From assembly GCA_003567725.1 (NCBI GenBank), contig PWYU01000027.1, positions 1-39,431 on the forward strand: DNA of 39,431 bases. The letters run 5' to 3'. The stretch's first letter is position 1; every line of letters starts with the position of its first letter. Under the pieces are notes generated by a model. It was given only the letters and a program-made list of their open reading frames with translations. It made no database searches and was not told the DNA's origin. Source of the DNA: Syntrophomonadaceae bacterium. Lineage in GTDB: Bacteria; Bacillota; Dethiobacteria; DTU022. Made by a program: the position numbers and the translations under genes. Below, one piece after another: positions 24,436 to 33,396 of the stretch.

Positions 24436-27400
24436 TTGTACCTTAAACGGATGGAACTGTTTGGTTTCAAATCTTTTGCGGAAAAATCAGAGCTTGAATT
24501 AAGCTCGGGCATTGCAGCGGTAATTGGGCCTAATGGTTGTGGGAAAAGCAACCTGGTTGACGCTGTTCGCTGGGCCCTGGGCGAACAAAGCGTTAAATCG
24601 CTCCGTGGAACCCGCATGGAAGAAGTAATATTTTCCGGTAGTGAAAACCGAAAACCGCTTAACTTTGCCGAAGTGTCTCTTTCTTTTGCCGGCGCATGTA
24701 GCTTTTTAAATCTTGATTATGATGAAATAACTATTACCAGGCGCTTGTTTAGAAGCGGCGACAGCGAATACTATATTAATAAATCCCCCTGCCGCTTGAA
24801 AGATGTGACCGAATTATTTTTAGATACAGGTTTGGGAAAAGATGTTTATTCAGTTATTGGCCAGGGTAGAGTGGATGAAATTATTAATAACCGCCCTGAA
24901 GAAAGACGGGAAATTTTTGAAGAAGCGGCCGGTATTTTCAAATATAAGTTGCGAAAAAGAGAAGCCCGCAGGAGGCTTGATGAAACCAGGGAAAACTTGA
25001 TTCGTGTCCAGGATCTGATTTATGAATTAGAGACCCAGGTGGAACCACTGCAGGATCAGGCTGAAGTAACCAGGCAATACCGGGCTCTTAAAGGGCGGAT
25101 TGATGAAGAGGAAAAGAAACTACTTTCTTACAAACTTCGGCAGTCCCGCACGGAGCTTGATAAAGTGAATAAGCAGCTGCAAAATGTTAATGACACTCTC
25201 TTATCAGCCTCTTCCCAGGAAGGGCTTGATGAAAAAGAAATCCAGGATTTAAAGAACCGCCTCCAGGATCAGCTTAACCAAAAGAAAGAGCAGGAACAAA
25301 ACCTGAACCAGATATCCCGGAACACTGAGCAGCTGGAGCATGAATTACAACTGCTCGAGGAGCGAAAAAATCGCTGCCGGGAACAGCTTGATCAAAACCG
25401 CCAGCAGGTCAAACAGCAGGAGCTTTTGATGAAAGAACTATCTGGGCAAAAGTTGAAGGCAGAGCAAGATCTGCAATCCAAACAAGATTACATTGCCCAT
25501 TTAAATAAAGATTTGGAAAAACACCGCAACGATCTGGAAAACCTGGAGCAAAGCGCTTTACCCGCTGAAGTGGAAAAACAGCAGCAGCAAATATACCAGG
25601 CCGGGGTGAGGAAAGAGGCTGCTGCTTCGACTATGGAGGAACTTAAGCGCCGCCTGGAGCGGATAGGTGTTCAGAAGAACAGCCTGGAAAAAGAACAAGG
25701 CGAACTGGAAGATAAACTGACCCACCTGGAAGAAGAGATTGGCGCTCTAGAGTTCCGGGAACAAAAATTAGCGAATGAGTTTAAAGAGGCCGAACAACAA
25801 AAAGCTGATCGGATTAAAGAAAAGGATAAGCTTAGCAGCCATTTTGAAAGCCTTTTCGCTCGGGAACAAAAGCAAAAAGAACTGCTTCAAGGGATCAAAA
25901 GCAGGCTAAATCTCCTGCAAGAACAGGACTCTGCCCTTTCTGGTTACTACCACGGGGTAAAGGAGATTATGCAGGCTCGTCCCTCACTGCCCGGAATTAT
26001 TGGCCCGGTTGCGGATTTGATTGATATTGATAAAAAATACGTTCAGGCCGTGGAATCCGCCCTGGGAGGAGCCCTGCAATATTTAATAGCCGATAGCGAG
26101 CAAGCGGTTCACCAGGCCATTAATCATTTGAAAAGTAATAACCGTGGTTGGGCGACTTTTCTGCCTCTGGATATACTGCATCAAGCTTCAGATCCGCTGG
26201 AGCGTCACCCCGGATGGCGTGAATTAGATGGGGTGATCGGCAAAGCCTCAGAGCTGGTGAAGACCAATTCCGCTTACCGAAAGGCCATAGATTACCTGAT
26301 GAACTCGATCTTGGTTTGCAGAAGCTTGCAAGATGCCTCCAGGGCTGCCCGTTTTATAAAGCACAGCTGCCGGGTGGTTACCCTGGAAGGCGAAATGATC
26401 AATCCAGGCGGTATAATCAGGGGCGGAAGCGTGGCAAAGAAAAGTGCGGGTATGCCGCTTGGAAGGCGCAAAGAAATTGAAAGCCTGCAAAAACACCAAG
26501 GAGAAGCAGAAAAGGAATTATCCAGGATAAAAGCAGAACTGGATAGCCAGAAGGAAAAGCTCTCCACTTTAGAGAAAGCAGTTGAACGGACCGTGTCGGC
26601 CCGTGATCAGGCCGCAGAAGAATTAAATGCCAGCCAAAAAGAAGCCGCAAACTACCGGCATGAAAAAGATGCCTTAACTACTCGTATTGAAACAGCTAAA
26701 AAATCTTATTTCGACCTCGAATCTGAAGAGAAAGAGATCAATAACCGGTTTAATTCTTTGCAGGCTGAAATAGAGCGTTGCCTGGAAGAAGTTGGAACAA
26801 TGGAAAGTAACTTAGCCGGAAAAAAAGAAGAATACCAGCAATATTTAGATAATAAAAAGCAGCTGGAGCAACAGATCACCGAAATCCTGGTCAAGATCAG
26901 CACTTACAAAGAACAGCGCGATACCTTAACCGGCAGGATAGAAGAGATTGAAATTAATAATAAGAAACCGGCCCGGGATATTGAAGAAAAAGAGGCAGAA
27001 TATGAGAAGTTGCAACAGGATTTAGCCGGTTATAAAGCGGAACAAGAGCGGATTAAAACCAGCATAGAAAGTGTTAACGATGAAAAAGCACAATCAATAG
27101 CCGCACTGGACCGCTTGTCAGAACAGGTTAACAAGGTTGAAGCAGAATTGATTGAGCAAGAAGAGAAAGTCAGGCGCCGCCAGAAGCAGGTTGCTCGCCA
27201 GGAGAAGCGAGAAAGGCAATTATCCGTGGAACAGACCAGGCTTCAAACTGAAATCAACTACCAGGAAATCAGGTTTAAAGAACTTTTCGATTCGCTTGAC
27301 CTGGTAGAACTGGAGGAAGGCTTTAATCCCGATGAAAGCAGGCACCTGATTGACAATCACAGGGAAGATATGGAAACTCTGGGTGAGGTTAACCTGGGAG

Positions 27401-27999
27401 CAATCGAAGAATTAGAGAGGTTGCAAGAAAGAATTAACTTTTTAACAGATCAAAAAGAAGATATGCAAAAGGGTGAAGAATCTTTAAGCAAGGTTTTATC
27501 AGAAATTGATGATCGCATGAAATATTATTTTAAGAATGCTTTTAATGCTATTGGAGAGAATTTTAAGCAGACCTTTAACGAACTCTTTGAAGGTGGCCAG
27601 GTGTTGCTTAAAATGACCGATGCAGATGATCTCCTGGAATCGGGAATTGAGATTATTGCTCAGCCGCCGGGTAAGAAATTGCAGAACATTACTTTGTTAT
27701 CGGCCGGTGAAAAAGTCCTGACCGCTATCGCCCTGGTTTTTGCCATCCTGCGCTATAAGCCGGCGCCTTTTTATCTGCTTGATGAGGTTGAGTCAACCCT
27801 GGATGATGCTAACCTGGGCCGGTTCACCAGGTTTCTACGGCAGTCTTCCGAACAGGCCCAGTTTATTATGATTACTCACCGGAAAAGAACCATGGAAGAA
27901 GCAGATATGCTGTACGGGGTGACCATGTCAGAACCCGGAATATCGCGCCTGGTTTCACTAAAGCTGGAAGATGAAAAAATCGTCAGGGAGAGTAGTTAA
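24436..27999 (+). CDS. smc: Chromosome partition protein Smc
   Basis: ATPase of the bacterial condensin, which with ScpA and ScpB compacts and segregates the chromosome. The 1187-residue product has Walker A GPNGCGKSN (about 32-40), a coiled coil, a hinge domain about 500-665, the returning coiled coil, and Walker B FYLLDEVESTLDD near 1111. The ABC signature reads LLSAGEKVLTA (1087 onward) where most relatives have LLSGGE; the serine is kept. TTG start at 24436 with AAGGAG nine bases upstream. It is followed after two bases by ftsY, as in many Bacillota. Confidence 0.97.
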   Translation: MYLKRMELFGFKSFAEKSELELSSGIAAVIGPNGCGKSNLVDAVRWALGEQSVKSLRGTRMEEVIFSGSENRKPLNFAEVSLSFAGACSFLNLDYDEITITRRLFRSGDSEYYINKSPCRLKDVTELFLDTGLGKDVYSVIGQGRVDEIINNRPEERREIFEEAAGIFKYKLRKREARRRLDETRENLIRVQDLIYELETQVEPLQDQAEVTRQYRALKGRIDEEEKKLLSYKLRQSRTELDKVNKQLQNVNDTLLSASSQEGLDEKEIQDLKNRLQDQLNQKKEQEQNLNQISRNTEQLEHELQLLEERKNRCREQLDQNRQQVKQQELLMKELSGQKLKAEQDLQSKQDYIAHLNKDLEKHRNDLENLEQSALPAEVEKQQQQIYQAGVRKEAAASTMEELKRRLERIGVQKNSLEKEQGELEDKLTHLEEEIGALEFREQKLANEFKEAEQQKADRIKEKDKLSSHFESLFAREQKQKELLQGIKSRLNLLQEQDSALSGYYHGVKEIMQARPSLPGIIGPVADLIDIDKKYVQAVESALGGALQYLIADSEQAVHQAINHLKSNNRGWATFLPLDILHQASDPLERHPGWRELDGVIGKASELVKTNSAYRKAIDYLMNSILVCRSLQDASRAARFIKHSCRVVTLEGEMINPGGIIRGGSVAKKSAGMPLGRRKEIESLQKHQGEAEKELSRIKAELDSQKEKLSTLEKAVERTVSARDQAAEELNASQKEAANYRHEKDALTTRIETAKKSYFDLESEEKEINNRFNSLQAEIERCLEEVGTMESNLAGKKEEYQQYLDNKKQLEQQITEILVKISTYKEQRDTLTGRIEEIEINNKKPARDIEEKEAEYEKLQQDLAGYKAEQERIKTSIESVNDEKAQSIAALDRLSEQVNKVEAELIEQEEKVRRRQKQVARQEKRERQLSVEQTRLQTEINYQEIRFKELFDSLDLVELEEGFNPDESRHLIDNHREDMETLGEVNLGAIEELERLQERINFLTDQKEDMQKGEESLSKVLSEIDDRMKYYFKNAFNAIGENFKQTFNELFEGGQVLLKMTDADDLLESGIEIIAQPPGKKLQNITLLSAGEKVLTAIALVFAILRYKPAPFYLLDEVESTLDDANLGRFTRFLRQSSEQAQFIMITHRKRTMEEADMLYGVTMSEPGISRLVSLKLEDEKIVRESS

Positions 28000-28001
28000 T
28001 C

Positions 28002-28910
28002 ATGAACTTAGTGAATCAATTTAAAAGCGGTTTGGCCCGCAGTAAAAACGGCTTTATGGGGCGCCTGGGCGGCCTTTTTAGTGGTGGGGATATTGATGAA
28101 GAATTTTATGATGAGCTGGAGGAAATCCTGGTTAGCGGGGATGTGGGGGTTCAAACCAGCAACAAGCTGGTTGAAAAGCTGCAAGAAGAGATAAAAAAAC
28201 GTAAAATTAAGGAGCGGGTAGAAGCTAAAAACCTGTTGTTAGAGCTGATTATTGAAATTATGGCGTCAGGTCAAACAGATTATGAACCCGATCAAAAGCC
28301 CTATGTTGTCCTGCTGGTCGGGGTGAATGGCTCCGGCAAGACTACCTCAGCCGCAAAACTGGCCAGCCTGTATAAGCGCAGCGGCAGAGAAGTTCTTTTG
28401 GTGGCTGGAGATACCTTCCGGGCTGCCGCTATTGAACAGCTGGAAATCTGGTCTGACCGGACAGGTGTTGATTTAATTAAGGCACAGGCCGGTTCGGATC
28501 CAGCAGCGCTATTTTTTGATGCCATGAACGCTGCCAAGGCCAGAAGTGTGGATGTTGTAATTGGCGATACAGCAGGGCGCCTTCACAGCCGCTATAACCT
28601 GATGGAAGAATTGAATAAGATTCACCGGGTCATTGGCCGGAATATACCGGAAGCTCCTCACCGGGTTTTGCTGGTTGTTGATGCTACAACAGGACAGAAC
28701 GCCGTAGCTCAGGCCAAAAGTTTCAACCAGTCTCTGCCGATAGATGGCCTTATTTTAACCAAACTTGATGGTACCGCCCGGGGTGGGATTGTTATAAATA
28801 TCCAGGATGAGCTGGATATTCCGGTTTGCTATGTTGGAACGGGAGAGAAAGAGGAAGATCTGGCCCCCTTCAATCCTGAATATTTCGCCCGGGCCCTGCT
28901 GGAAGTATAA
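28002..28910 (+). CDS. ftsY: Signal recognition particle receptor FtsY
   Basis: GTPase receptor that docks SRP-ribosome complexes at the membrane. The 302-residue product has only the NG core, without a long acidic A region, as is usual in Bacillota. A short amphipathic N-terminus precedes the N domain. GTPase motifs: [39 protein letters not shown] and [13 protein letters not shown] 28002 directly follows the smc stop, so the two are co-transcribed. It probably works with Ffh, encoded 0.8 kb downstream. Confidence 0.97.
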   Translation: MNLVNQFKSGLARSKNGFMGRLGGLFSGGDIDEEFYDELEEILVSGDVGVQTSNKLVEKLQEEIKKRKIKERVEAKNLLLELIIEIMASGQTDYEPDQKPYVVLLVGVNGSGKTTSAAKLASLYKRSGREVLLVAGDTFRAAAIEQLEIWSDRTGVDLIKAQAGSDPAALFFDAMNAAKARSVDVVIGDTAGRLHSRYNLMEELNKIHRVIGRNIPEAPHRVLLVVDATTGQNAVAQAKSFNQSLPIDGLILTKLDGTARGGIVINIQDELDIPVCYVGTGEKEEDLAPFNPEYFARALLEV

Positions 28911-29316
28911 AAGTATTAAATTTTTAAATTAACAGTTATATTTGTTGCTTGACCCGGCGAAGATTGGGATATTCAGCGGGAAATCGAACCATCGGGGCAA
29001 AAGTCAAAACCCCGTAACCTGGGTTGCGGTGAAGCGGATAACCAAAGCATCGAAATTTGCCGGCAAAACCGCAAAAAAGAGCGCTCAGTTAGTTACCTGG
29101 TTGTTAATAAAATGGTCTTACTTCAAAATTAGTTCGCAAATCATTCAGGCGGTAACTGCAGCGTTTCAGCTCCGGGCTTTAGACCGGGGTTTTTTTGATA
29201 AGCTTTGTTTTAGCCTTCTAGCCGGTATCCTGACATTCAGCCCGCTACAAGCCTTGCTTTGCCGGCATCAATTGCAAACCTTAACAAGAAGTTCACCTGC
29301 GTTAAAATTCCAGGCT
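28911..29316 (+). other. Structured gap between ftsY and ylxM; possible RNA or doubtful 154-codon ORF
   Basis: Several inverted repeats lie in order: CGGGG/CCCCG (28993-29014), TTGCGGT/ACCGCAA (29024-29074), AGTTACC/GGTAACT (29091-29157), and then a hairpin with seven T (29170-29196). This is compatible with a structured RNA of about 250 bases. An open frame of 154 codons (28942-29406) crosses the same region. It is rich in Lys at first and hydrophobic later, lacks a ribosome site, runs through the T run, and overlaps the ylxM start. It matches no family I recognise. Neither reading is proven. Confidence 0.35.
29170..29196 (+). terminator. Intrinsic terminator between ftsY and ylxM
   Basis: CTCCGG (29170-29175) pairs with CCGGGG (29184-29189), including one G-T pair, with an 8-base loop, followed by seven T. 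It would end the smc-ftsY transcript or a small RNA before ylxM. Confidence 0.6.
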
Positions 29317-29344
29317 TGCCTTGCCACTATATTTTTGTTATACT
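29317..29344 (+). promoter_or_regulatory. Probable promoter of ylxM-ffh
   Basis: TTGCCT (29317-29322), 16 bases, TATACT (29339-29344). It lies immediately before the 24-base inverted repeat that reaches the ribosome site. Confidence 0.5.
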
Positions 29345-29345
29345 C

Positions 29346-29375
29346 CCTCTGTAAAGTAAAATCACTTTACAGAGG
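29346..29375 (+). promoter_or_regulatory. Perfect 12+12 palindrome over the ylxM ribosome-binding site
   Basis: CCTCTGTAAAGT (29346-29357) and ACTTTACAGAGG (29364-29375) are perfect inverted arms with a 6-base spacer. The right arm includes AGAGG of the ylxM ribosome site, and the left arm begins one base after the -10 element. It could be a repressor operator, or an RNA hairpin that hides the start if transcription begins upstream of it. Confidence 0.75.
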
Positions 29376-29380
29376 TGGAT

Positions 29381-29728
29381 ATGCTAGATCAGTTAAACAG
29401 AATTAATTTGCTATATGATATTTACGGCTCGCTGTTAACCGGGCGGCAGCAGGAAACGCTGCATTTTTATTTTAGTGAAAATTATTCCCTGGCTGAAATT
29501 GCTGCTGAATATAAGACCAGCAGGCAGGCTGTTTATGATCTGATCCAGAGAGCTCTTGATTCTATTGAAAACCTGGAAGAAAAACTCGGGTTGTACAGGC
29601 TTTTTAACGAGCAGCAGGATCTGCTGGCTGAAGCAGACGATCTGCTGCTGCAAACCGAATTAAAAGCGCTTGATTTGCAGCGGTTAAAAGAAATAATTGC
29701 CGCACTGCGCTCAGGCAATGAAAAGTAG
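29381..29728 (+). CDS. ylxM: YlxM family helix-turn-helix protein (UPF0122), SRP-associated
   Basis: A 115-residue protein with a sigma-factor-like HTH (YSLAEIAAEYKTSRQAVYDLIQRAL, about 32-57) and a helical tail. YlxM is nearly always encoded directly upstream of ffh, and in Streptococcus it has been reported to interact with SRP components. ATG 29381 is used; the in-frame GTG at 29375 is within the ribosome site AGAGGTGG. It lies 14 bases before ffh. Expression may be controlled by the palindrome over its start. Confidence 0.92.
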   Translation: MLDQLNRINLLYDIYGSLLTGRQQETLHFYFSENYSLAEIAAEYKTSRQAVYDLIQRALDSIENLEEKLGLYRLFNEQQDLLAEADDLLLQTELKALDLQRLKEIIAALRSGNEK

Positions 29729-29742
29729 GGGGAATATTATTT

Positions 29743-31092
29743 ATGTTTTCCAACCTGGCTGACAAACTACAAGACACCTTTCGCCGCCTGAAAGGCAAAG
29801 GTAAGTTAAGCGAAAAAGATGTCGATGCAGCAATGCGAGAAATCAGGCTGGCTCTACTTGAGGCTGATGTAAACTTTAAAGTGGTTAAAGAATTCATCAA
29901 CTCTGTCAGGGAAAGAGCAATCGGACAGGAAGTAATGGGCAGCCTTACCCCGGGTCAGCAGGTTATAAAAATTGTTAACGAAGAAATGACCGGCCTGATG
30001 GGTGATAAACAAAGCTTCCTGGCCAGGGCCGGTAAGGAACCTACCAAAGTTATGATGGTGGGTTTACAGGGATCGGGTAAAACGACTACTGCGGTTAAGC
30101 TGGCATCGCATCTTCGCCGCGATGGAAGAAATCCCTTTTTGGTAGCAGCTGATATTTATCGCCCCGGGGCGGTAAAACAGCTCGAGGTCTTAAGCGATTC
30201 TATTGGTGAGAAGTGTTACAGCAACCTGGAAGCAGATCCGGTAAATATCTGCCGGGAAGGTTTAAAAGCAGCCAACCGTGAAAATGCTGACGTAGTGATT
30301 TTTGATACCGCCGGACGCCTGCATATAGATGATGAAATGATGTCGGAGATAAGCTCTATTAAAGATGAGCTTAAACCTGAAGAGATATTACTGGTAGTTG
30401 ATGCTATGACCGGCCAGGATGCCGTCAATGCAGCTGCTTCTTTTAATGAAGCGGTGGGATTAAGCGGTGTTATTCTGACCAAGTTAGATGGTGATACCAG
30501 GGGTGGGGCTGCACTGTCTGTGCGTAAAGTCACCGGCTGCCCTATAAAATTCGTCGGAGTCGGCGAAAAAATTGAGGCCCTGGAACCTTTTTATCCAGAC
30601 CGTATGGCTTCAAGAATCCTGGGAATGGGGGATGTTTTATCCCTCATTGAAAAAGCTGAAGCAACTATCGATCAGGACAAGGCCAAAGAAATGGAGAAAA
30701 AACTGCGCCAGCAGCAGTTTACCCTGGAAGATTTTAAGGATCAAATGGTCCAGCTGCGCAGTATGGGGTCCCTGGATGATATTTTAAACATGCTTCCGGA
30801 GGGCGGCAATATCCCCAAAGAGATCAAGCAGATGTCTCTGAACGAAAAAAGCCTGATCAGGATCGAAGCAATTATTGGTTCCATGACCAGGGAAGAACGC
30901 TACAACCCCTCCATCTTAAATAGCAGCCGCCGCCGACGGATCGCAATAGGTAGCGGGACTAACGTTCAGGACGTTAACCGGTTATTGAACCAGTTTAACC
31001 AGATGCAGAAGATGTTCAAGCAAATGAATGTGGCTGGGAAGAAAGGAATGAGCAAAAAAATGAAAAAGCTGAAGAAAAATTTCCCGTTTTAA
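29743..31092 (+). CDS. ffh: Signal recognition particle protein Ffh
   Basis: SRP GTPase that binds signal sequences and SRP RNA. The 449-residue product has an N domain (1-85), a G domain (about 95-295, with GLQGSGKTTTAVK, FDTAGRLHIDDEM and TKLDGDTRGGA), and a methionine-rich M domain (about 320-449, with QMVQLRSMGSLDDILNMLP and NQMQKMFKQMNVAGKKG). The very basic C-terminus binds RNA. ATG 29743 follows GGGGG. The SRP RNA gene itself was not found in the window. Confidence 0.98.
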   Translation: MFSNLADKLQDTFRRLKGKGKLSEKDVDAAMREIRLALLEADVNFKVVKEFINSVRERAIGQEVMGSLTPGQQVIKIVNEEMTGLMGDKQSFLARAGKEPTKVMMVGLQGSGKTTTAVKLASHLRRDGRNPFLVAADIYRPGAVKQLEVLSDSIGEKCYSNLEADPVNICREGLKAANRENADVVIFDTAGRLHIDDEMMSEISSIKDELKPEEILLVVDAMTGQDAVNAAASFNEAVGLSGVILTKLDGDTRGGAALSVRKVTGCPIKFVGVGEKIEALEPFYPDRMASRILGMGDVLSLIEKAEATIDQDKAKEMEKKLRQQQFTLEDFKDQMVQLRSMGSLDDILNMLPEGGNIPKEIKQMSLNEKSLIRIEAIIGSMTREERYNPSILNSSRRRRIAIGSGTNVQDVNRLLNQFNQMQKMFKQMNVAGKKGMSKKMKKLKKNFPF

Positions 31093-31201
31093 AAAATGCT
31101 GGCAGTTAAGAACGCGTGCCTCCGGAAGAATATCCGGTTAATATAGATGGCATTAAGGCAATTAAGATGGACTAACTTATTTTAAATGGAGGTGAGCAAA
31201 T

Positions 31202-31447
31202 TTGGCAGTAAGGATCAGGTTAAAGAGAATGGGAGGGAAAAAGAAACCCTTTTACCGCATCGTGGTTGCTGATTCTCGTTATCCAAGGGATGGCCGCTTT
31301 ATTGAAGAAATCGGTTACTATAACCCGACTACAAAACCGACTACTTTCGAAGTGAACAATGAAAAGGTTCAGCAGTGGCTTTCCAAAGGAGCCAGGCCTT
31401 CCAATACGGTCAAGGCCCTTTTTGATAAAGCCGGCCTTGGTAAGTAG
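31202..31447 (+). CDS. rpsP: 30S ribosomal protein S16
   Basis: An 81-residue small-subunit protein beginning [26 protein letters not shown] and containing [12 protein letters not shown], the family hallmark. TTG start 31202 with GGAGGTGAG upstream; no ATG fits. First gene of the rpsP-khpA-rimM-trmD-rplS group. Confidence 0.98.
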   Translation: MAVRIRLKRMGGKKKPFYRIVVADSRYPRDGRFIEEIGYYNPTTKPTTFEVNNEKVQQWLSKGARPSNTVKALFDKAGLGK

Positions 31448-31469
31448 TTTTACAGGGAGGATGGTATTA

Positions 31470-31700
31470 ATGAAGCAACTACTGGAACATATCGCCAAAG
31501 CTCTGGTGGATGAGCCGGATCAGGTTGAAGTTAAGCAGACCGATAGTGACCGGTTAATCATTCTTGAACTCAGGGTTGCGGAAAACGATATGGGAAAAGT
31601 TATCGGAAAGCAAGGGCGCATCGCCAAGGCGATCAGGACAGTGGTTAATGCTGCTGCTGTTAAAGAGAATAAAAAGGTTGTCGTTGAGATAGTACAATGA
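31470..31700 (+). CDS. khpA: KH-domain RNA-binding protein KhpA
   Basis: A 76-residue single KH-domain protein with the GKVIGKQGRIAKAIR loop that contacts RNA. KhpA with KhpB binds many transcripts and affects cell elongation in streptococci. The frame extends back to 31359 inside rpsP, but ATG 31470 has GGGAGG nine bases upstream and gives the family N-terminus. Its stop overlaps the rimM start (ATGA). Confidence 0.95.
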   Translation: MKQLLEHIAKALVDEPDQVEVKQTDSDRLIILELRVAENDMGKVIGKQGRIAKAIRTVVNAAAVKENKKVVVEIVQ

Positions 31701-32221
31701 TTAACGGGCGTGATGTTGTACTAGGGGCAATTATTTCACCGCATGGAACAGGAGGCATGGTGAAAGTATATCTGTACTCAGATTTTCCTGAGCGAGTCCG
31801 CCTGCTGGAAGAAGTAAAGCTGGAAAAAGAAGCACGGGGCCGGCTGCACAAAGTGGAGAAGGCCGCAGTGCATGGCAAATACTGGTTGATTAAATTTAAA
31901 GATATTAACAGCAGGGATGAAGCAGAAGAGTTACGCGACAGTCTGATCAAGATTCAAAAAGGAGAACGGTTGCCGCTGCCGGAGGGAACTTATTACCACG
32001 ACCAGCTGGAGGGACTAAAGGTTTATAATGTCTCGGGTGAATTGCTCGGTTCAGTGGTGGAAATCCGCCCCGGTGGTGGGCATGATCAGATTATACTGGC
32101 CAGGGCTAATGAAACGGATATCTATAACTCAATACCTGCCGTTAAAGAGTTTATCCGGCAGGTGAATCTGGAAGAGGGCATAATTGTAGTTGACTTACCC
32201 GAGGGAATGCTTGATCTATAA
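31697..32221 (+). CDS. rimM: Ribosome maturation factor RimM
   Basis: Helps assemble the 30S head and binds S19. The 174-residue product has the RimM N-terminal beta barrel (GAIISPHGTGGMVKVYLYSD) and a C-terminal PRC-barrel (about 95-170, YYHDQLEGLKVYN to IVVDLPEGML). ATG 31697 overlaps the khpA stop by four bases. Confidence 0.97.
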   Translation: MINGRDVVLGAIISPHGTGGMVKVYLYSDFPERVRLLEEVKLEKEARGRLHKVEKAAVHGKYWLIKFKDINSRDEAEELRDSLIKIQKGERLPLPEGTYYHDQLEGLKVYNVSGELLGSVVEIRPGGGHDQIILARANETDIYNSIPAVKEFIRQVNLEEGIIVVDLPEGMLDL

Positions 32222-32237
32222 GGGAGAAATTTAAGCG

Positions 32238-32960
32238 ATGAAAATAGATGTGATTACCATTTTCCCCGGCATTCTTGAAGGACCCTTTAAAGAAAGCATG
32301 ATCAAAAGGGCTGTGGATCAGGGTTTTGTAGCAATAAACCTGGTTGATCTCAGGGATTATACCCATGATCAGCATCGCCAGGTGGATGATTACCCTTACG
32401 GTGGCGGTTATGGCATGGTTCTAAAACCGGAACCATTATTTGAGGCGGTCGAGGATCTAAAAAAGCGTTCCGGCCCCCAACAGTCCCGGGTAATTTTATT
32501 AACGCCGCAGGGAAAGCGTTTTGATCAGCAAGAAGCCCGCAAATTGGCCGCTGAGGCACATCTAATAATGATCTGCGGACGTTATGAAGGGGTTGACGAA
32601 AGGGTTCGCACCGGGTTGGTTGATGAAGAAATCTCGATTGGTGACTTTGTTTTAACTGGTGGAGAGCTGGGAGCAGCAGCTGTTGTAGATGCAGTGGTAC
32701 GCTTGCTACCCGGGTTTTTAGCCGAAGAAGCTTCCGCTGATGAGTCATTTACTGAGCATTTATTGGAATACCCTCACTATACCCGCCCTGCTGATTACCG
32801 TGGCATGGAAGTTCCGCCTATTTTGCTGTCAGGAAATCATGGTGAAATTGCCCGCTGGCGCAGAAAGCAGTCTTTGAAAAGGACCAAGGAAAGGCGGCCA
32901 GATCTATTAAAAAAAGCTGATCTTTCTAAAACAGATCAGGATTACCTGGAAGAACTATGA
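32238..32960 (+). CDS. trmD: tRNA (guanine-N1-)-methyltransferase
   Basis: Makes m1G37 next to the anticodon of tRNAs, using SAM, and so prevents +1 frameshifts. The 240-residue SPOUT-fold protein shows [16 protein letters not shown], the trefoil-knot region [12 protein letters not shown] with [16 protein letters not shown], and the C-terminal [25 protein letters not shown] 32238 lies 16 bases after rimM. Confidence 0.98.
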   Translation: MKIDVITIFPGILEGPFKESMIKRAVDQGFVAINLVDLRDYTHDQHRQVDDYPYGGGYGMVLKPEPLFEAVEDLKKRSGPQQSRVILLTPQGKRFDQQEARKLAAEAHLIMICGRYEGVDERVRTGLVDEEISIGDFVLTGGELGAAAVVDAVVRLLPGFLAEEASADESFTEHLLEYPHYTRPADYRGMEVPPILLSGNHGEIARWRRKQSLKRTKERRPDLLKKADLSKTDQDYLEEL

Positions 32961-32988
32961 AGACAGCAATCTTAAGTTATATGAAATA

Positions 32989-32997
32989 TGTTATAAT
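32989..32997 (+). promoter_or_regulatory. Extended -10 promoter before rplS
   Basis: TGTTATAAT is a TGn-extended perfect -10. The -35 region is weak. It would give rplS its own start in addition to read-through from trmD. Confidence 0.55.
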
Positions 32998-33030
32998 TAC
33001 CCAGTGAGTTAAATAGGAGGTTTATAGAGA

Positions 33031-33372
33031 ATGGATTTGTTAAAAGAAGTTGAAAAGCGGAATATGAAAGAAGGTGTTCCGCATTTTTCCCCGGGTGATA
33101 CAGTCAGGGTTTATGTCAAAGTTATCGAAGGTAACCGTGAAAGAACCCAGGCATTTGAAGGGGTAGTAATCAGGCGCCAGGGCAGCGGTACCAGGGAAAC
33201 CTTTACCGTGCGCCGGGTTTCTTTTGGCATCGGAGTGGAGAGGATATTTCCCGTTCACTCGCCTTCAATTGACAAAATTGAAATTATTAGAAAAGGTAAA
33301 GTGCGCCGGGCCAAGCTTTACTTCCTGCGCAAACGTAAAGGTAAATCGGCAAGGATTAAGGAAAGCCGGTAA
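33031..33372 (+). CDS. rplS: 50S ribosomal protein L19
   Basis: A 113-residue protein at the 30S-50S interface. It has the family marks [51 protein letters not shown] and [23 protein letters not shown] 33031 with AGGAGG upstream. It is followed by lepB after 24 bases. Confidence 0.98.
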   Translation: MDLLKEVEKRNMKEGVPHFSPGDTVRVYVKVIEGNRERTQAFEGVVIRRQGSGTRETFTVRRVSFGIGVERIFPVHSPSIDKIEIIRKGKVRRAKLYFLRKRKGKSARIKESR

Positions 33373-33396
33373 TTATCTGTAACGGGGATGATCTGA

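Noticed and set aside
29140-29170. SRP RNA (ffs) between ftsY and ffh
   Set aside because: A CAGG...GTAA...GCAG pattern is present, but the conserved helix-8 motif with a GGAA loop and AGCAGC side is not. The short stem does not pair.
29346-29375. CIRCE (HrcA) operator
   Set aside because: CIRCE arms are TTAGCACTC and GAGTGCTAA with a 9-base spacer. Neither the arms nor the spacer match.
28942-29406. Confident protein-coding gene of 154 codons
   Set aside because: It has no ribosome site, includes a terminator with seven T, overlaps the ylxM start and matches no recognised family. It is kept only as a doubtful alternative.
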